In this document: in pieces, positions 1 through 14,351 of the stretch
Numbering within the stretch: position 1 is the stretch's first letter
Layout of the letters: each line of letters begins with the position of its first letter
NCBI GenBank assembly: GCA_910574455.1
Contig: CAJSYZ010000003.1
Span: 1,302,001-1,366,000, forward strand
Source: Trichaptum fuscoviolaceum
Taxonomy: Eukaryota; Basidiomycota; Agaricomycetes; Hymenochaetales; Trichaptaceae
DNA length: 64,000 nucleotides
Reading direction: 5' to 3'
The notes under the pieces: model-generated
What the model was told of the DNA's origin: nothing
Databases searched by the model: none
Seen by the model: the letters and a program-made list of their open reading frames with translations, nothing else
Translations under genes and position numbers: made by a program

Positions 1-168
1 GTTTCTGATTCTTTTCGCTTCGATGCGAAATGATGTCTCTGTCTAATATCGATTTGTGCCTTTCTTGTCTTTGATGAATCCCCGCTGAGAGGTTCTTAAA
101 TAAGAAGTGTATGTCCTGTGGAAATTTGTATTGCCATGCAAATAATTTGAAGTCAGTACTAAAGATAA

Positions 169-2033
169 TCACAACTCGACGAGTTTCCACTGCGAAGTCA
201 CCGCATCTTCAAATGTAACCTCCTGAACTTCCTCCCGAACTTCCTCGCCATCTTTCGAGAAACCATCTTCATCTTCATCAGCAGCGTCATCGTCCGCTGA
301 GGCGCCTGCACGACCAAAAGCAATCTCGTCTTCGCCTGGTCGTCTGACGGGAACTAGAGCGATAATCGAGCGTGCCTGGTCTAGCTGCTTCACACGAGCC
401 ACTCGTGCAAGCATCTCTGGCGTGAAAGTCACTGGATTTATTGCAAGTTCCTGTAAATGACTATTATTTTAATCACCATTTGCTTTGCGTGTAGAGGGAT
501 CACGCACCTTCCAGCCTACCAAGGAGCCAGGAGACAGAGACGCTATGTCGCCGACAGCTTTGAATCTATCCCAACTTGCGTCGATAGAATCCCAATCCAC
601 CTCTTTCGTAGAATCTGTAGACTTTGATTTCCCTGGTATCTCTTCGGGTTCGCCATAGTCGAGCGACGCGTCTCCATTGGCAACTTCGCCGTAGCTTGTG
701 TCAGGCCACGCTGCGTCCGCTTCATATCCATAAACGTCACGCTGTTTCTTCTTTTTCTTTCTGTCCCAGCGATCGCCCTCGACTTCGACGGAGGTCACAA
801 ACACATTCGGCGGGAGAAGTCCCCGCGCCTGTTTCTCCGACGGCGTGAGCATCTGCGAGGGCCGTTGCACTCCGTCGACGGCTTGAGAAGCACCGTGGGC
901 GTCACTGGCAGACGTGCGCTCCGCGCCCGTGGAGAAGACGATCCGCTGGGGTGTGATCCCGGACATATCGCGCCTGAAGCCCTTCTTCTTGTTTTTGTTC
1001 TTCAGTGTCGATGCGATTTGTTCAGCTTCGACTGTCGCGAGTCCAGGGACGGGATTTGAGCCTGTTGGTTTAGGGTGCAGCTCAGAATCGGCGACGGTCG
1101 ATCCTTCTGGTGGCTGGGAGGCTGCGGCTGAGCTGCGTTGGGCACCCAAGGGGATTGCATTTGCAGAGTCACCTGCGATCGATCGTGACGCTAGGTACGC
1201 CCCTTCTGCTCGCTCCTTCTCGTGGAGGCGCTTGAGGCGTCTTCGAGCGTTTCTGTTGTGCGTAGACTGCCTGCCTTTCCCCGGGGGCACGGTGGCGGCA
1301 GCAGGCTTCCTAAACAGAGTATGTCAGTTGTATCACAAGGACGTCAGTTTAGAGATGCGTACGCGAAAATATTCTTAAGCTGAGCTCCGGAAAGTGAACC
1401 GTTCACCGGCCGCTTTGATGGTTGCGTTTCGACAGCAGAATCGGAGTCAGATTCGGATTCGGATTCAGAGTCAGAGTCAGAGTCAGAGGTAGTATCGGAG
1501 GACGAGCTTTCTGAAGACGAAGACGTAGAATCAGACGCTGAGGAAGACTCGGAGCTTGAGGACGAGCTAGAGGTGTCTGACAGTCTGTATTGGACATTCT
1601 GCGCTGATGATTTCCATCGTTTTCGGGGTGCTGTTGAGAATCAGAATGCAAGGTCAGAATAGCGGTGCAAGTATTTGGTAAGGACAAACCTGGGTTGGGC
1701 GAACTGGCCCTCCTTTTGCGCGAGACAGGGACTGAAGATGGTGCAAGCGAGATACTAGAAATATAAAGTCAGTAAGTCAAGGGCGGACGTTATTTATACA
1801 TACCAGACTAGGTCATTCTCCTTCAAGACATCCAGCTCACTCTCATCCAACAGCTCAAACTCGTCTATTGAAAGGAGGATTTGGTTGGGCGATACACCGT
1901 GTTGATGGAGTGCGGGCAGACGAGAGCAAAGCTCAGCTTTTAGAGCTGCGACATCTAGTCCTGGTGTTGGAGATAGAGCATACCACGCCTTTATGAGAGG
2001 CAAAGGCGGTTTTGTTGTCAGTCTAAAACGCAT
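169..2033 (-). CDS. coilin-like nuclear body protein
   Basis: Five exons join in frame: 2033-1804, 1754-1690, 1630-1363, 1309-508 and 450-169, giving 548 residues. The N-terminus (start at MRFRL, 2033) has the coilin self-association fold pattern, including LLSIDEFELLDESELDVL followed by DLVWYV. The middle is a long Ser/Asp/Glu low-complexity stretch after a basic RKRW patch. Further on come basic clusters (KNKNKKKGF, RKKKKKQR). The C-terminus (SLVGWK joined to ELAINPVTFTP, later SQWKLVEL) resembles the Tudor-like end of coilin. In other eukaryotes coilin scaffolds Cajal bodies and snRNP/snoRNP maturation. The long ORF reads past the last donor (GTGCGT at 507), but only that donor keeps frame with the terminal exon. 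An upstream in-frame Met at 2063 is possible. Sequence conservation of coilin is low, so the call rests on the two end domains. Confidence 0.8.
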
Positions 2034-2494
2034 CACAGTCAGAGAGAAAAGCAAGGCGCGCAAGAGTTGCAGCTGCCCGTTTAAGCAAAATATTGGGCGC
2101 CTGTTGGGCGTCTAGTAAATCCTAGTCATGATTATCTAATTGCGTAGAAAAAGTGAATTTATGATCTTTTCTTTCTTTTCGCTCTGTGGTAGTCCAGTTG
2201 AATACCAACAAGGTCCTATCAAGACGGAAATGTAAGTAGCGCTGGAAGGTCATATGAGCATCAGAAGGGCATAGCATACTACTAGGAGAGAGGACAGCGA
2301 CGGAGAGAGGGACCGGTTCTGCCCGAAAAGTTGACACGACTTGATAAAATTTGGACGACGCGCAAATCTTCGGCATCTCTGACTCCCACTACTAACATCC
2401 TCCCCGCCTCAGGGCACCTCAACCCCCACTCCTCGACGTTGCTTCGTCAACATCGACCTCATAGCATAGTGTGCAACAGTACAGCGAACTGGCC
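2034..2494. promoter_or_regulatory. divergent intergenic region, coilin / PPR gene
   Basis: 461 bases separate the two divergent start codons and must hold both promoters. I see no clear TATA box or recognisable operator; pyrimidine-rich tracts occur near the PPR start. Confidence 0.4.
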
Positions 2495-5400
2495 ATGTTG
2501 CCAAAGTTCGCAAGTCATCTTCTTCATCATACGTCGCGCGCGGCAGCGACTGCGCAAAACTACGCTTTTCGCAATGTCCTAGGTCTTCAAAACCCGACTA
2601 CAACACCAGGTGGCCTAACAAATTGGTCGAACACGGGCTCCTCGTCATGGGGCGGTTATGGCACTGGTGCAGGGGGCGCAAAATACAACACCGGGAACCG
2701 TTTTTACTCAGGATATTCTGTACGTCAGACCGTTTTATCTTCACTTTATTCTGTGCTGATCCCGTTCGTCTTCATTAAAAAAGAACGCTGGTCGTGCTGT
2801 AACTCAAGCCAACTCGTCCACGGCCCATGATGCGAATGCATCGAAAGTCGACGAGGAGGAGGAACTGCGGCTGAAGCGCCCAGCGCTTGTCATCAAGTCG
2901 GGGCGCCGTCAGCGGAGCAGCAGTCTCTCGCTCGCCGGTACAGGTCGCAAGGAAAGTGCAGAAACACTAGGCGTCCTCAGGTCCGTTCAACTGCATCAAG
3001 CTCGCGCCAAGCATGTGCTTGCTCGTGTTGTTGCCTCTGATAACCTTGTCGAGGATGAGCAAGCACCTCAAGACGAACTGGGCTCTCCACGGCGCGTTAT
3101 CACAAGGCGAAACTCTACGGCTTCATCGGCAGCGTCTGACCTTGAGTCTCTGGAATCGCTCGAATCGTCACCTCAACCAATCGTACCCAACGACTCGACC
3201 TTCGCACCCGGCTTAACGACAGATCCCAGCGCCCCGCAAACGTCATTCTCACCAGCACCGCCTGCTGCTGAGGACGCTATCGACAATGCAGGCGAACCCG
3301 TCAACGTCACGGTCTTTGAGAGGCTCGAGGCTGCCCGGAAAACGCATGATCCCGCGCGTATTCTTGCAGAGGTGATGAATTTGCGCACGTCCCACCCATC
3401 CCCGAATGTGCGCGAATACAACATGGCCCTCGGCTTGCTTCTTTCATCTCGTGCTCCCGGACAACCGATTACCGTTATGCTGGAGACATACAATGAGATG
3501 CTCACTCGTCAGATCACGCCAAACGTTCGCACCTACAAGACGATGATTCTGGCACTGTGCGAGCGTGACAAGGAAGTTCAACGAGTCATCGGTCAGCTCG
3601 AATGGCGGCAAAGGCGGCGTGAATTTAATGCCAAGAGAGGCACGCTGGATTTCCCAGAATTAGAGCAGGTTCAATTGCTTCGTAAGGAAGATAACTTTGG
3701 CTCGGCATTGTTGATATTCGAAGCTGCCCAAAGCATCTATCGTGACGGCAAAAAGAGGAATTTACCACTTGGAAAGGGAATCTATCATGTTCTCCTCCGT
3801 TCCTGCGCACTTCACGGCAATGTTGACGCTGCAGTCCGTATCTGGACCCATATCGAAGACATCCCCCATTTCCAACCCGATGCGATGTGCTACTTCCACC
3901 TCCTAAGTACCTACGTTTCGACCGCCGATATAGAATCAGCACAAGATGTGTTCACGGAGTTCCGTTTGGCCTCGGCCGAAGGTCGCGTCTCCTGGGACGT
4001 TGCAGAAGGCGTCGAGGATCTATCGACGCACATTCTTAGCGACGACGTACGCCCCGGACAGGCGCGTGCCGCGCAAATGCTCGTGTGGATAAAGATGGTC
4101 GAGGCATATTTCCTGGCGAAACAACCCGTGAAGGCTATCGCACTTCTCGAGGAAATGATGGACACGAAAGCCAGCGTTCTGTTCGGCCCGGCCGATGTAC
4201 CCCCTCCTTGCACAGCGGTCTATACTGCCTTCATAACCGGGTTTATACGGAACGATGACATACACTCGGCCCTCGCGTGGTTCGATCGGATGCTAGAGCA
4301 GGACACAGTCGCCGCGCACGCTTTGGAACCTTCGCTGCGCACACCGCGCCCCAATCAAGCAGCCTGGAACACGATTCTCGAAGCACTGGCCAAGGAGAAG
4401 ATGCTTCCCGAACTCAACCGTCTATACCGCACTCTGCTGGATGTTGCCGATCGCGATGGTTTGCATATCAGCGACTACGACCGGATCGCCGTCTTCGAGC
4501 TCAATGTTGAGCATCTCCGCCGCCATCCTGATCTTCCTAAGGAGGAGTTTGACGAGACCGTGTCTTACCTCGACCGGGTGCTCAATCTGGAATACCGCGC
4601 AGGTGCCATCCCGTATTCGCTCGGGCGCAGCCACCACGATTCGTTTATCGCCTTCCTCGGCGTCTTGGCCCAGCGCGGTCGCTACGCCGACACCTTGCAG
4701 CTTCTCGAGAAGTTTGTCCAGTCAGGCGTGCAGTTCCTCGACGACGCGAAGGCGTCTGGCGAGCTCGATCCGCAGATGCTCGTCAGCAGGCTGCGAGGCC
4801 TGCAGTCTGCGCTGCACAGTGCGATGGACAGGGTCCTTCTTGTCAAGGACAAGGATGGAAATTATCGCACTCATGCGCTGGATTTCGTCACCCGCCTTGG
4901 CTCAGTCATGACTAGATTGGATTTACTTCCCGACATTCGCGCGTGCGCGTCGATCTTGCAGGCTTACAGCGCAGCTTCGCCAAAGGAGAAGTCCGGTCTG
5001 TCCACGCAACAATGGTCCTTCTTATCCAGTGTAGTGGCCGCATACGTCGAGCTCCAGACCAGAGGTGACGTCGAAAGGATGAGGAACGGTATAGCAAAGG
5101 ATTTCAGTGTCAAAGATCTGACAGACTTCTTCACTGACGTTGGGAAAGCGGGTGTACAACCTCAGACGCTGGGCGAAGACGTCTCTCGCAGACTTATCGC
5201 ATCAGTGCTGCTGAAGTATGGAAAGAGCGGAGCGCGTGAGATCGTCGCAAAGGCCGGTTCGAAATGGAATACCTTCCTACACAGCAATCAGTCCATTGCA
5301 GCGGAAATTGCGTCTGAGGTGGAACTTGAGGGTGCAGAGCAGCGGCCCGCCAAGCTCGATCAGTTCTTCAGCCGCAGCGTCGACGAGTACTATCCCATAA

Positions 5401-6978
5401 ACCCGAAGGTGACGCCTCAGATCGCATGGATCCGCTACGAATCTGGTGCCGCCAATGATACGTTCCCGATGCCTGACGTGATTGGCCGACTGATAGCTAC
5501 CTTTGGACGCCTGAACGACACAGAGAAGGTGAACAGGCTGTACCGGGACGGACAGCGCGTGCTGAAGGCGCTCGAAAGCAACAAAGAGAAGCAGTCCATG
5601 GGCTGGTACTCGATCGAGGACGCCATGATAATCGCGCTCGCGCACTGTGACCAGATCGACAAGGCGCATGTGCACCGCCAGCGGATCATCGACCTGGGAG
5701 GCACGCCCTCGGCGGACGCGTACGGCGCGCTCATCCAGTGCGTCAAGGAGACGACCGACGACAGCTCGAACGCGCTCGCGCTCTGGGAAGAAGCGCAGCT
5801 CCGGGGCGTCACGGCCAATCTGTTCCTGTACAACACGATCATTTCCAAGCTGTCGAAGGCGCGCAAAGCGGATTATGCTCTGGAGCTCTTCCAGCAGATG
5901 AAGGCGAACTTCATCCGTCCATCGTCAGTGACCTACGGGGCCGTCATCGCCGCGTGCTGTCGTGTGGGCGACGCGCAATCGGCGGAGATCTTGTTCGAGG
6001 AGATGACATCGCAGAAGAATTTCAAGCCGAGAATCCCTCCGTACAACACGATGATCCAGTTCTACACGCATATTGTTCGTGACCGTGAACGCGCGTTGCA
6101 CTACTTCGGTGCATTGCTCTCTGCGGGGATCCAGCCAAGCTCTCATACATACAAGGTCTGTTAAGTTCCTCATCATCTATATAGAGCTTACATACTTACT
6201 CAATACCAACAGCTTCTTCTGGACTGCTACGGCATGATCGAACCTGTCGACGTATCCTCGATGGAAGACGTCTTCTCGCGCCTGGTCACAGACAGACGGC
6301 TGCAAGTCGGAGGCGTCCACTGGGCCTCCCTGATCAACTCGTACGGCTGCGCTCTCAAGGACTTCACCAAGGCCGCCGACGTGTTCGACTCCATCGAGCA
6401 CCACCCCGCGACGACGAAGTCGGGCCTTAAGATGCCCGACGCGCTTTGCTACGAAGCGATGTTCAACGTACTCGTCACGCTCCGGCGGGCGGACCTCATC
6501 CCCGTCTACCTGACGCGGCTCAACGCGTCGGGCGTGCACATGACCGCGTACATCGCAAACCTCCTCATCAAGGGCTACGCGGCGGCGGGTCAGCTGGACG
6601 AGGCGCGCCAGGTCTTCGAGCGCCTGTCCGACCCGCCCATCGGCATGGCAGCCCCGAACAACCACGTCCCGCACAGCGGCTCGGGCACGTCGGAGGTATC
6701 GTCCGCGGCACCTGTGTACCGTGAGCCGTCCACGTGGGAGGCCATGGTCCGCGCAGAACTAGGCGCAGGCAATCGTGATAATGCGGTTGCTCTCTTACAG
6801 AGAGTTCAGGCTAGGTTCGTTTCAGGCTCCTCATCTTTTCTCGAGTAAAATGATTAAATTGACCATATTATGCAGACAATTCCCTCAAGCTGTTTATCAG
6901 CGGATCAGCGGCATCATGCTCGACGACACCGTAGTCTCACCTTGGACAACACCAGAGACTATGTCCCCGAGTTCTTAG
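2495..6978 (+). CDS. mitochondrial pentatricopeptide repeat (PPR) protein
   Basis: Four exons join in frame: 2495-2719, 2784-6155, 6213-6814 and 6876-6978, about 1,433 residues. The N-terminus (MLPKFASHLLHHTSRAA) is basic and Ser/Ala-rich, as expected for a mitochondrial presequence. The body has repeated helical hairpins of PPR type, for example NVREYNMALGLLL, NVRTYKTMILALCE, GIYHVLLRSCALHGNVDAA, NLFLYNTIISKLSKA, SSVTYGAVIAACCRVGDA and PPYNTMIQFYTH, spaced near 35 residues. Such proteins bind organellar RNA and act in its stability, processing or translation; fungal relatives of the Cya5 type act on cox1 mRNA, but I cannot assign a target. A decayed partial copy of this gene lies at 32591-34258. 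The start at 2495 is the first ATG in frame; the GTG at 2471 is not expected to be used. Confidence 0.9.
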
Positions 6979-7393
6979 TCCTTCGTTCACTTCTTGGCTC
7001 TTTCGTATCGGTCCTACACCCTTCTATCTACACGCTCGACCTATATCATCACCAGCTTCGTTCGGCTTTCTGATTATCCTGCTTTCATACCGACCCATTA
7101 TCCGCCTGACTGACTGACTACAGTGTATAACTATCCTCTCACGCATCAGCACAACATTGATTTTGTATACTAGTTTCATTCTCAAAGACCAAAACGTATT
7201 GCTAAACGCCTTAGTAGTTAGTAGTAGATAGAGTACTTTCCCTCCCGTCTCATCGAGCTAATAGTATAGCAAGCAGGATACCCAGTGATAATAAATTATC
7301 AAGAATATGATCTTTTGTCAGATGTACTAGCTATTACACACGAATAAATAACCGATAGAGAAGACTTGCAGAAATCTGATGGCTTTCAAAACA
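6979..7393. other. convergent 3' intergenic region
   Basis: 415 bases between the PPR stop and the stop of the disulfide-isomerase-like gene. AT-rich, with AATAAA-like tetrads (for example gaataaataa near 7341) that could serve polyadenylation. No gene seen. Confidence 0.5.
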
Positions 7394-9666
7394 CTAGTCC
7401 AAGCCCTTGGAGGACTTGTGAACACGATGGTAATCGGAGGGTGAATCATCGGCAACAAAGCGTTTCACAAACATAATGAAAGCGCCAAGTAAGCCGATGA
7501 AGAAAAAGCCCGTACGGTAAGGGTGAGCAATTACGGCGCCTTCGAGGCCTTCCAACGAATGATTTAGTCTCTGTTGAATTTCGCAAAGTTAAAGTGACAA
7601 TAAACTGAGTATTGGGACGTAAGAAACGCACCCTTGCCATTCTTTCGATGAAGTTCTCAGAATATTTATGCGATATCTTACCATCGAGGACGCCCTCGAC
7701 AGCCTTCAGGATCTGCTGCGTCTCTAGCTGGATTTTGTGGCCTTGTGGGTCCTTGTCATAGTATATGAGGTTCTGTAATCAAGCAAACATGTAAGATCAT
7801 TACCGATCCTGTCAGTGCGCGAAGACTGAGTATAGTAGGGTATCTCACCTGGTGATCAGTGACAACAACCGCCGGCAAGTCTGCGCTCTTGATACCATAC
7901 ATGCTCTTCATCCATGATGCCCACTTCTCCGCATCCATCCAAGTGAAAACGACGTCCCTCTCCGGCATCCCATTGTTTTCCGTGTAGTATCTCCACGCTT
8001 TCGCCGTCTCTTTCAAAAGCTCCGCCGCGGCCGACTCTCCCTCGGCGTTGACAGCTGCAATGACAACGAGTGGCGCATGGGGCGCATTCATCACTTCCTG
8101 GAACGTTTCTTGACCCAGGGCAAGCGCTGAAGGGAGGCGGTTCGCAAGGAGCCATTGAGACAGTTCCTCCTTGTTCGCGCCTCCAGAGGTGGGGAACTCG
8201 AATGCATTTGAAGCGCTGTATGGGATATTGTCTTTGATAGCGAGGAGAATTGGTGAAGAAGCGAGTTCGAAGGGAACGGCAAAGCGTGAGCGGAGCGAGG
8301 TATTCGAGGATGTTAAGATTTTCGGTGAGCCAAGTAGAATATTAGAAGCCGACGTCAGCTGGGCAAGCGATTGCGTGTCCTTTTCTCCGTGAAGGAAAAG
8401 GTACAGCACGGGCGACTCCTTGACGTAGTGTTCGTAGTCGTCCTGGTTCTTGATTTCGACAACCGCACTGAATCGTGCATTAATACATGTCAAGTAAGTA
8501 ATCCCATGGAACTTACGGAGAGACAGCCATCTCAGCAAACTTGCGCATCTGCTCAAACTTGCGTCCGCCAGAGTACTCAGTCTTGTGCATGCCGCTGTCC
8601 TTGCCGCCCGGGTAGAAGAACAAGGACGGGTAGCCCTGCACGCCGTGCTCCTTGCACAGCGCACTGTGCTCATCGCAGTTCACCTCGGCGACGTTCAGCT
8701 TGTGCCGCATGTGCGCGGCAAGCTGGGTCCAGATGGGTGCGAGTTTCTTGCAGTGGCCGCACCTGTCAAAAAATATTCGTCACCGGAGTACTCTCATTCT
8801 GACGAGAAGAGAGAACGCACCAAGGCGCATAGAACTTAACAAAGACGGGACCATCTTCAACCAACGCCTCTAACCCTTTCTTGTCCACGGCTTGGACCAT
8901 TCCATTGCTATTGTACACTTTCGCGGGCTCGTCATTCTTGTTAGGTGTGGCGACGACAGCGGGCTCCGGTTCGTTCGAATGCACCGAGTATCCGTCGACG
9001 AAGGACGTCAATTCATCCCATGTACGAGCGCCCTTGAACTTGGTGAGGAATTCGCCGCTCTTGTACAAGTTCATCTGGGGGTAACCGGTGACGCCATGAG
9101 CGTTGCAAAGATCTGAGTGGCAGAATAAAGTTGTCAGTCAGCACTCGGGGGACACGAGACTGTGACAGGCCCGAGACGGGTCTACAAAACATGGTAGCTA
9201 TATTCATGGACAAAGTTATTGCTCAGCAAATGAGCATTATCCGAAAGAAAGACAACTGCTGAGTCGAAACCATGTTTCGCAAGACCTGTTACACTTCCAA
9301 GAAGGCTCGGATGCCTGCCTTGCATCTTCCAACGCACCTCCATGAGTGGCACAGTTGACTTGAGCAAGTCTGACACCGGGTTCGTCCATCGACTCGTAGT
9401 GAGCCACAAGCTTCTCCCACATCGGTGCAAACTGCCTGCAATGGTGGCAGTAAGGCGAGAAATGTTCAATGAACCTGTTCAATTCCGTCAGACCCGACAC
9501 CCTGTAGAATACACACACAGCAATATCCCTACCAGACGCCATCTGCAACGGTCTTGTCAAAGTTGTCCGGGGTGAGGACGAGAAGTTCGACGCTCTCGAC
9601 GGGCAGTGCGCTCGTGGCCAGCGCGAGCGAGGTGAGGAGCAGGCTAAAAGGAAGTTTAGCGAACAT
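7394..9666 (-). CDS. membrane-anchored thioredoxin-domain / PDI-like protein
   Basis: Multi-exon gene read leftward from ATG 9666 to TAG 7394. It starts with a signal peptide (MFAKLPFSLLLTSLALATSA). Two catalytic thioredoxin folds follow. The first has the active site SPYCHHCRQF and the second FYAPWCGHCKKL, each with a cis-proline-type GYP motif later (VTGYPQ, VQGYPSLFF). A non-catalytic b-type stretch follows (EIKNQDDYEHYVKESPVLYLFLHG onward). Near the C-terminus one hydrophobic helix (TGFFFIGLLGAFIMFV) is followed by a short basic tail. This is the plan of TMX/Eps1-type ER oxidoreductases that form or isomerise disulfides in secretory proteins. An intron splits the second active site inside the Trp codon (TG|G). 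The gene is divergent from CGI121 with only 155 bases between starts. The intron around 9120-9345 is unusually long for this locus. Exact exon borders were not all worked out. Confidence 0.88.
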
Positions 9667-9821
9667 GTCGACGGGGAATCTCATGCTGGAGGGTGTCCCA
9701 GCTGAGAGTCTTATAGGAAAAGGTGATGGATTGAATCAAAGCTTGGTTTCGGAGTGTCGTGTCCTTGACGCGTCACGCCCGAGACACTCATTACACTTTC
9801 TTGCTCTCAACCCATACATAG
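9667..9821. promoter_or_regulatory. short bidirectional promoter, PDI-like / CGI121
   Basis: Only 155 bases lie between two divergent start codons, so the genes probably share promoter elements. No motif is certain. Confidence 0.45.
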
Positions 9822-10599
9822 ATGGAGGCATACACCTACTCCCATTTTCCGCCTCACATTTCCACCGTTCATATTGCGCTGTTTGCCAATGTAAAAAATG
9901 CATCGACAATACGCTCCCGAATCATCCAGGCAGCTACGATGCTGGGGCCCGAAGGCGACGCAGAGCGGGCGGCGATTAACTTTGCGTTCGTCGAGGCCAA
10001 ACTAGTAAGAAACATAAGAAAGACGGAGAGCTCTGCACTATGATCTGAGCTGTCTTTCGCTGCAGGTGGCGAGCAGGCTGCATCTACAGACTGCAATTCA
10101 CCAATCGATGCTCGCCGATGCACAGAATAGCTTGAAGACGAAGACTGTTCACTCAGAGATCATATGGTCTTTGAACCCGACAAACAATGTCCATACTTTT
10201 CTTGTCAAAACAGCTCATCATGGCTCATAGACTTCACCAGATCACCGAGGCCCTGCGTCGATTTGGCGTATCCGATACCAGCAGATCATTGCTTGTAGTC
10301 AGCATCGGTCCTCCTTCGGATGCTAGCGTCGTGGAGAAAGCGACGAAAGAGATTGTTGAAGGTGACTTAGTGCCGTTAGAGAACCTCAAGGACATCACAG
10401 ACTGGTCCTCAATCCGAAAAGTATGTTACATCTATGCGCTTTGTATCAATCACTCGCTCTGACTAACACTCTGATTCAGTATTATAAGCTCAACGGTGAC
10501 CCAGCTGTGACTGCGCTGCAAAAGGATCCCAGTAAACAGAATGCCAAAGTAGACGACATAGTGTGCAGTTTTGTTGCAATGAAAAGCGTCATGTCCTGA
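9822..10599 (+). CDS. CGI121: EKC/KEOPS complex subunit CGI121 (TPRKB family)
   Basis: Four exons join in frame: 9822-10004, 10066-10188, 10241-10420 and 10480-10599, 201 residues, the usual size. Recognisable family segments are HISTVHIALFANVKNAS at the N-terminus, FVEAKLVASRLHLQTAIHQ across the first intron, TVHSEIIWSLNPTNNITEALRRFG in pieces over the second, and a C-terminal DWSSIRKYYKLN. In KEOPS, CGI121 binds the kinase-like subunit Bud32 and presents tRNA for the t6A modification of A37 made by Kae1. All three introns are short (51-61 bases) with GT/AG borders. Acceptor CCAG before ATCACC (10241) was chosen because it restores the family sequence and frame. Confidence 0.93.
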
Positions 10600-10943
10600 T
10601 TATCTCCCTATCACGCACCCTTACTGGCTATTCTTCAGAAAAAAAAAACGATATACACAAACGTTAAGGTATAGTTTGTCATGCAGCAAAACCGTAACAT
10701 ATCGTAAAATAAAGGGTGACGACGAACAGGAGCAAAGAAGAAAGAAAAAGGTACTGAGCAGTAGTTTTGCTACGCAACCGCACGCAAAAACATTTATGTC
10801 GGGGCTTTCTAATACAACGCAAAGAGTTGTCCGTTTCTTCCAATTTTTTCTTCCCTTTGCCACCCGCCTACGTTCCATCCATTACTGATTAATGCACCCC
10901 ACCAACCTCCAAACCTCCAAAGAAGACCATGCACCGCTTGCAC
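10600..10943. other. convergent 3' region, CGI121 / actin
   Basis: 344 bases between two stop codons. Holds an A10 run near 10640 and AT-rich stretches that fit 3' ends of both genes; nothing else seen. Confidence 0.45.
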
Positions 10944-12347
<1,404 letters not shown>

Positions 12348-12839
12348 TTTTGATAGGTTTTCGTGAACAAGAAAAGAGAAATAGGAGGTAAACGGGAGAT
12401 TCTGTTAGTTGCAGAGGTTGATGTAACGACGGTTTAAGTAGGGGGGTGGAATGCCCAGGAGCAGATGCGCAGCACGAGTTGTAAGCAGTGCACACCGAGT
12501 GTGTCAGGATATCCGCAGCATGCCAAGAGCAGATGATCAGTATGCGTAGCTCGTCACTGCGCATGGCGATGAGCACGTACCTTTGCTGGTCGGCGGCGAC
12601 GGCGAGGACGGCGCTGAGGAGTTGATGAACTGAGAGTTGCCTACGAAAGGGCAAAGGGCGCGTGGAGGTTATCGATCTTTACCTAGGGCCGGCTTTATCT
12701 TTGCACGTGACTGGTGGCGCTGAAATGGACCCTGATGGCCAGTGCGGTGTGCGCGCGACGCGTCACCTATACGCTGCAAGACTCAAGTTGCTGCTCATTA
12801 CTCTACGACAGCGACAACGCCCCTCAGACATCGCCCACC
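12348..12839. promoter_or_regulatory. divergent intergenic region, actin / RPN10
   Basis: 492 bases between divergent starts. CT/GA-rich tracts lie just upstream of actin, as is common in strongly expressed fungal genes. No certain TATA box or binding site. Confidence 0.45.
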
Positions 12840-14123
12840 ATGCCGCTCGAAGCTACGATGATCATCATCGACAATTCGGAGTACATGCGCAACGGCGACT
12901 ACGCACCCTCGCGCTTCGACGTGCAGGCGGACGCCGTGAACACCGTCTTTCAGATCAAGACGGACTCGAATCCAGAGAACTCGGTCGGCGTGATGAGCAT
13001 GGGAGGGAAAGGGTGAGCAGTACTTTGAAGATGTTAATCTTGCCTTTAATTAACTGGATACTCAGGCCAGAAGTACTATTAACTCACACCCGCGAACCTG
13101 GCCAAATCATGCAAGGCATTTACGACGCTCGCAGCAAGATGGGCGGGTCCGCGGACCTCCAGACTGCAATCAACGTCGCCCAACTCGCACTCAAGCATCG
13201 TCAGAACAAGAACCTGCGCCAACGCATAATCGTCTTCCTAGGGTCCCCCGCAGTGGGCTCACCAGGGCTAGACGAGAAGAACATCCAGAAACTCGCGAAG
13301 AAACTCAAGAAGAACAACATTGCGATCGACATCATCTGCTTTGGGGACGGCATTGAAGAGGACTCTGAAACTTCGCTACTGAAGGCTTTGGTAGACGGGG
13401 CAAATAGCGGTGACAACTCGTGAGTCTGCTTCCCGTAAATAATTTAACCATCTTTTCTAATACATGATACGCTATAGGCACCTTTTGAATGCGCCACCAG
13501 ACCCTCGACGTCTACTATCTGACATGGTTCTATCGTCTTCTGTCCTTTCCGAAGACCGGGGTGACCGCGACCAGGCAATGGCGGACATAACGAATCCCGC
13601 AGGCGCGCCAGGCGCAAACGCAGACTTTGACGAGTTTGGCGGCGTGGACCCGAACCTTGACCCAGAACTCGCTATGGTCCGTGATTTTCATATCACACCT
13701 CTCTCGTTCATTCTGACTAATGTGTTCGTACAGGTTCTCCGCATGTCGTTAGAGGAAGAAAGAGCACGCCGCGCACGTGAAGAAGCTGCTGCCGCAGGAT
13801 CTGCAGGGCCTTCCGGGCCCCAAGAAATCTCTGCTACCTCAACGACCAGCGCAGGCTCCAGCTCGACCCCAGTACCCGCCGCGCAAACGCAACCCTCTCT
13901 CATGGACTCCGAGATCGACCCCGAGGAAGAGGCCGCACTACAAGAAGCGTTACGACTCTCACAGCAATCGGAGGACGTTGAAATGGGTGATGGAAGTGCC
14001 ACAAAGCCCGCTGCACTCGCTGCTGGTGCTGGTGATGAAGAGGAGATGGAGGAAGATGAGGAGGCTGCGATCGCTCGGGCAATCGAGATGAGCATGCAGC
14101 CCGAGGAACAACCGAAAAAGTAG
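12840..14123 (+). CDS. RPN10: 26S proteasome regulatory subunit RPN10
   Basis: Four exons join in frame: 12840-13012, 13066-13419, 13478-13676 and 13734-14123, 371 residues. An N-terminal VWA domain starts MPLEATMIIIDNSEYMRNGDY and includes the conserved QAMADITNP-type end. Three ubiquitin-interacting motifs follow: DPELAMVLRMSLEEER (spanning the last intron), EEAALQEALRLSQQ and EEAAIARAIEMSMQ, separated by Ala/Ser/Pro linkers. The VWA domain docks on the 19S lid/base junction and the UIMs bind ubiquitin chains, so the protein is a ubiquitin receptor of the proteasome. Three UIMs is more than in budding yeast, which has one. The start is the first ATG in frame with the family N-terminus. Confidence 0.96.
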
Positions 14124-14351
14124 TTTAGTCTTCACCTCTCTTCGTCTTTGCTTTTATCATTTCTTACGTATTGACAATAATTATGAATCGTTGCATTTTG
14201 TCTTGTCTTTCTGACGCGGAGGAGCACTAAGGATTGCATGGAATGGACAAAGAAGTACTTGAATGTCGTTGTACTTTACGTAATCTGTACTTCCAGAATC
14301 GGTGGCACTCAACTCTCCAGGAGACGTTCACTTTCAAGACTACCGCGCACA

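Noticed and set aside
10187..10240. Internal start of CGI121 at ATG 10187
   Set aside because: The ATG overlaps the donor of intron 2; splicing to 10241 restores the family sequence.
12662..12840. Longer RPN10 starting at 12662
   Set aside because: The GTG-started frame lies upstream in another frame and lacks the VWA start; ATG 12840 gives the family N-terminus.
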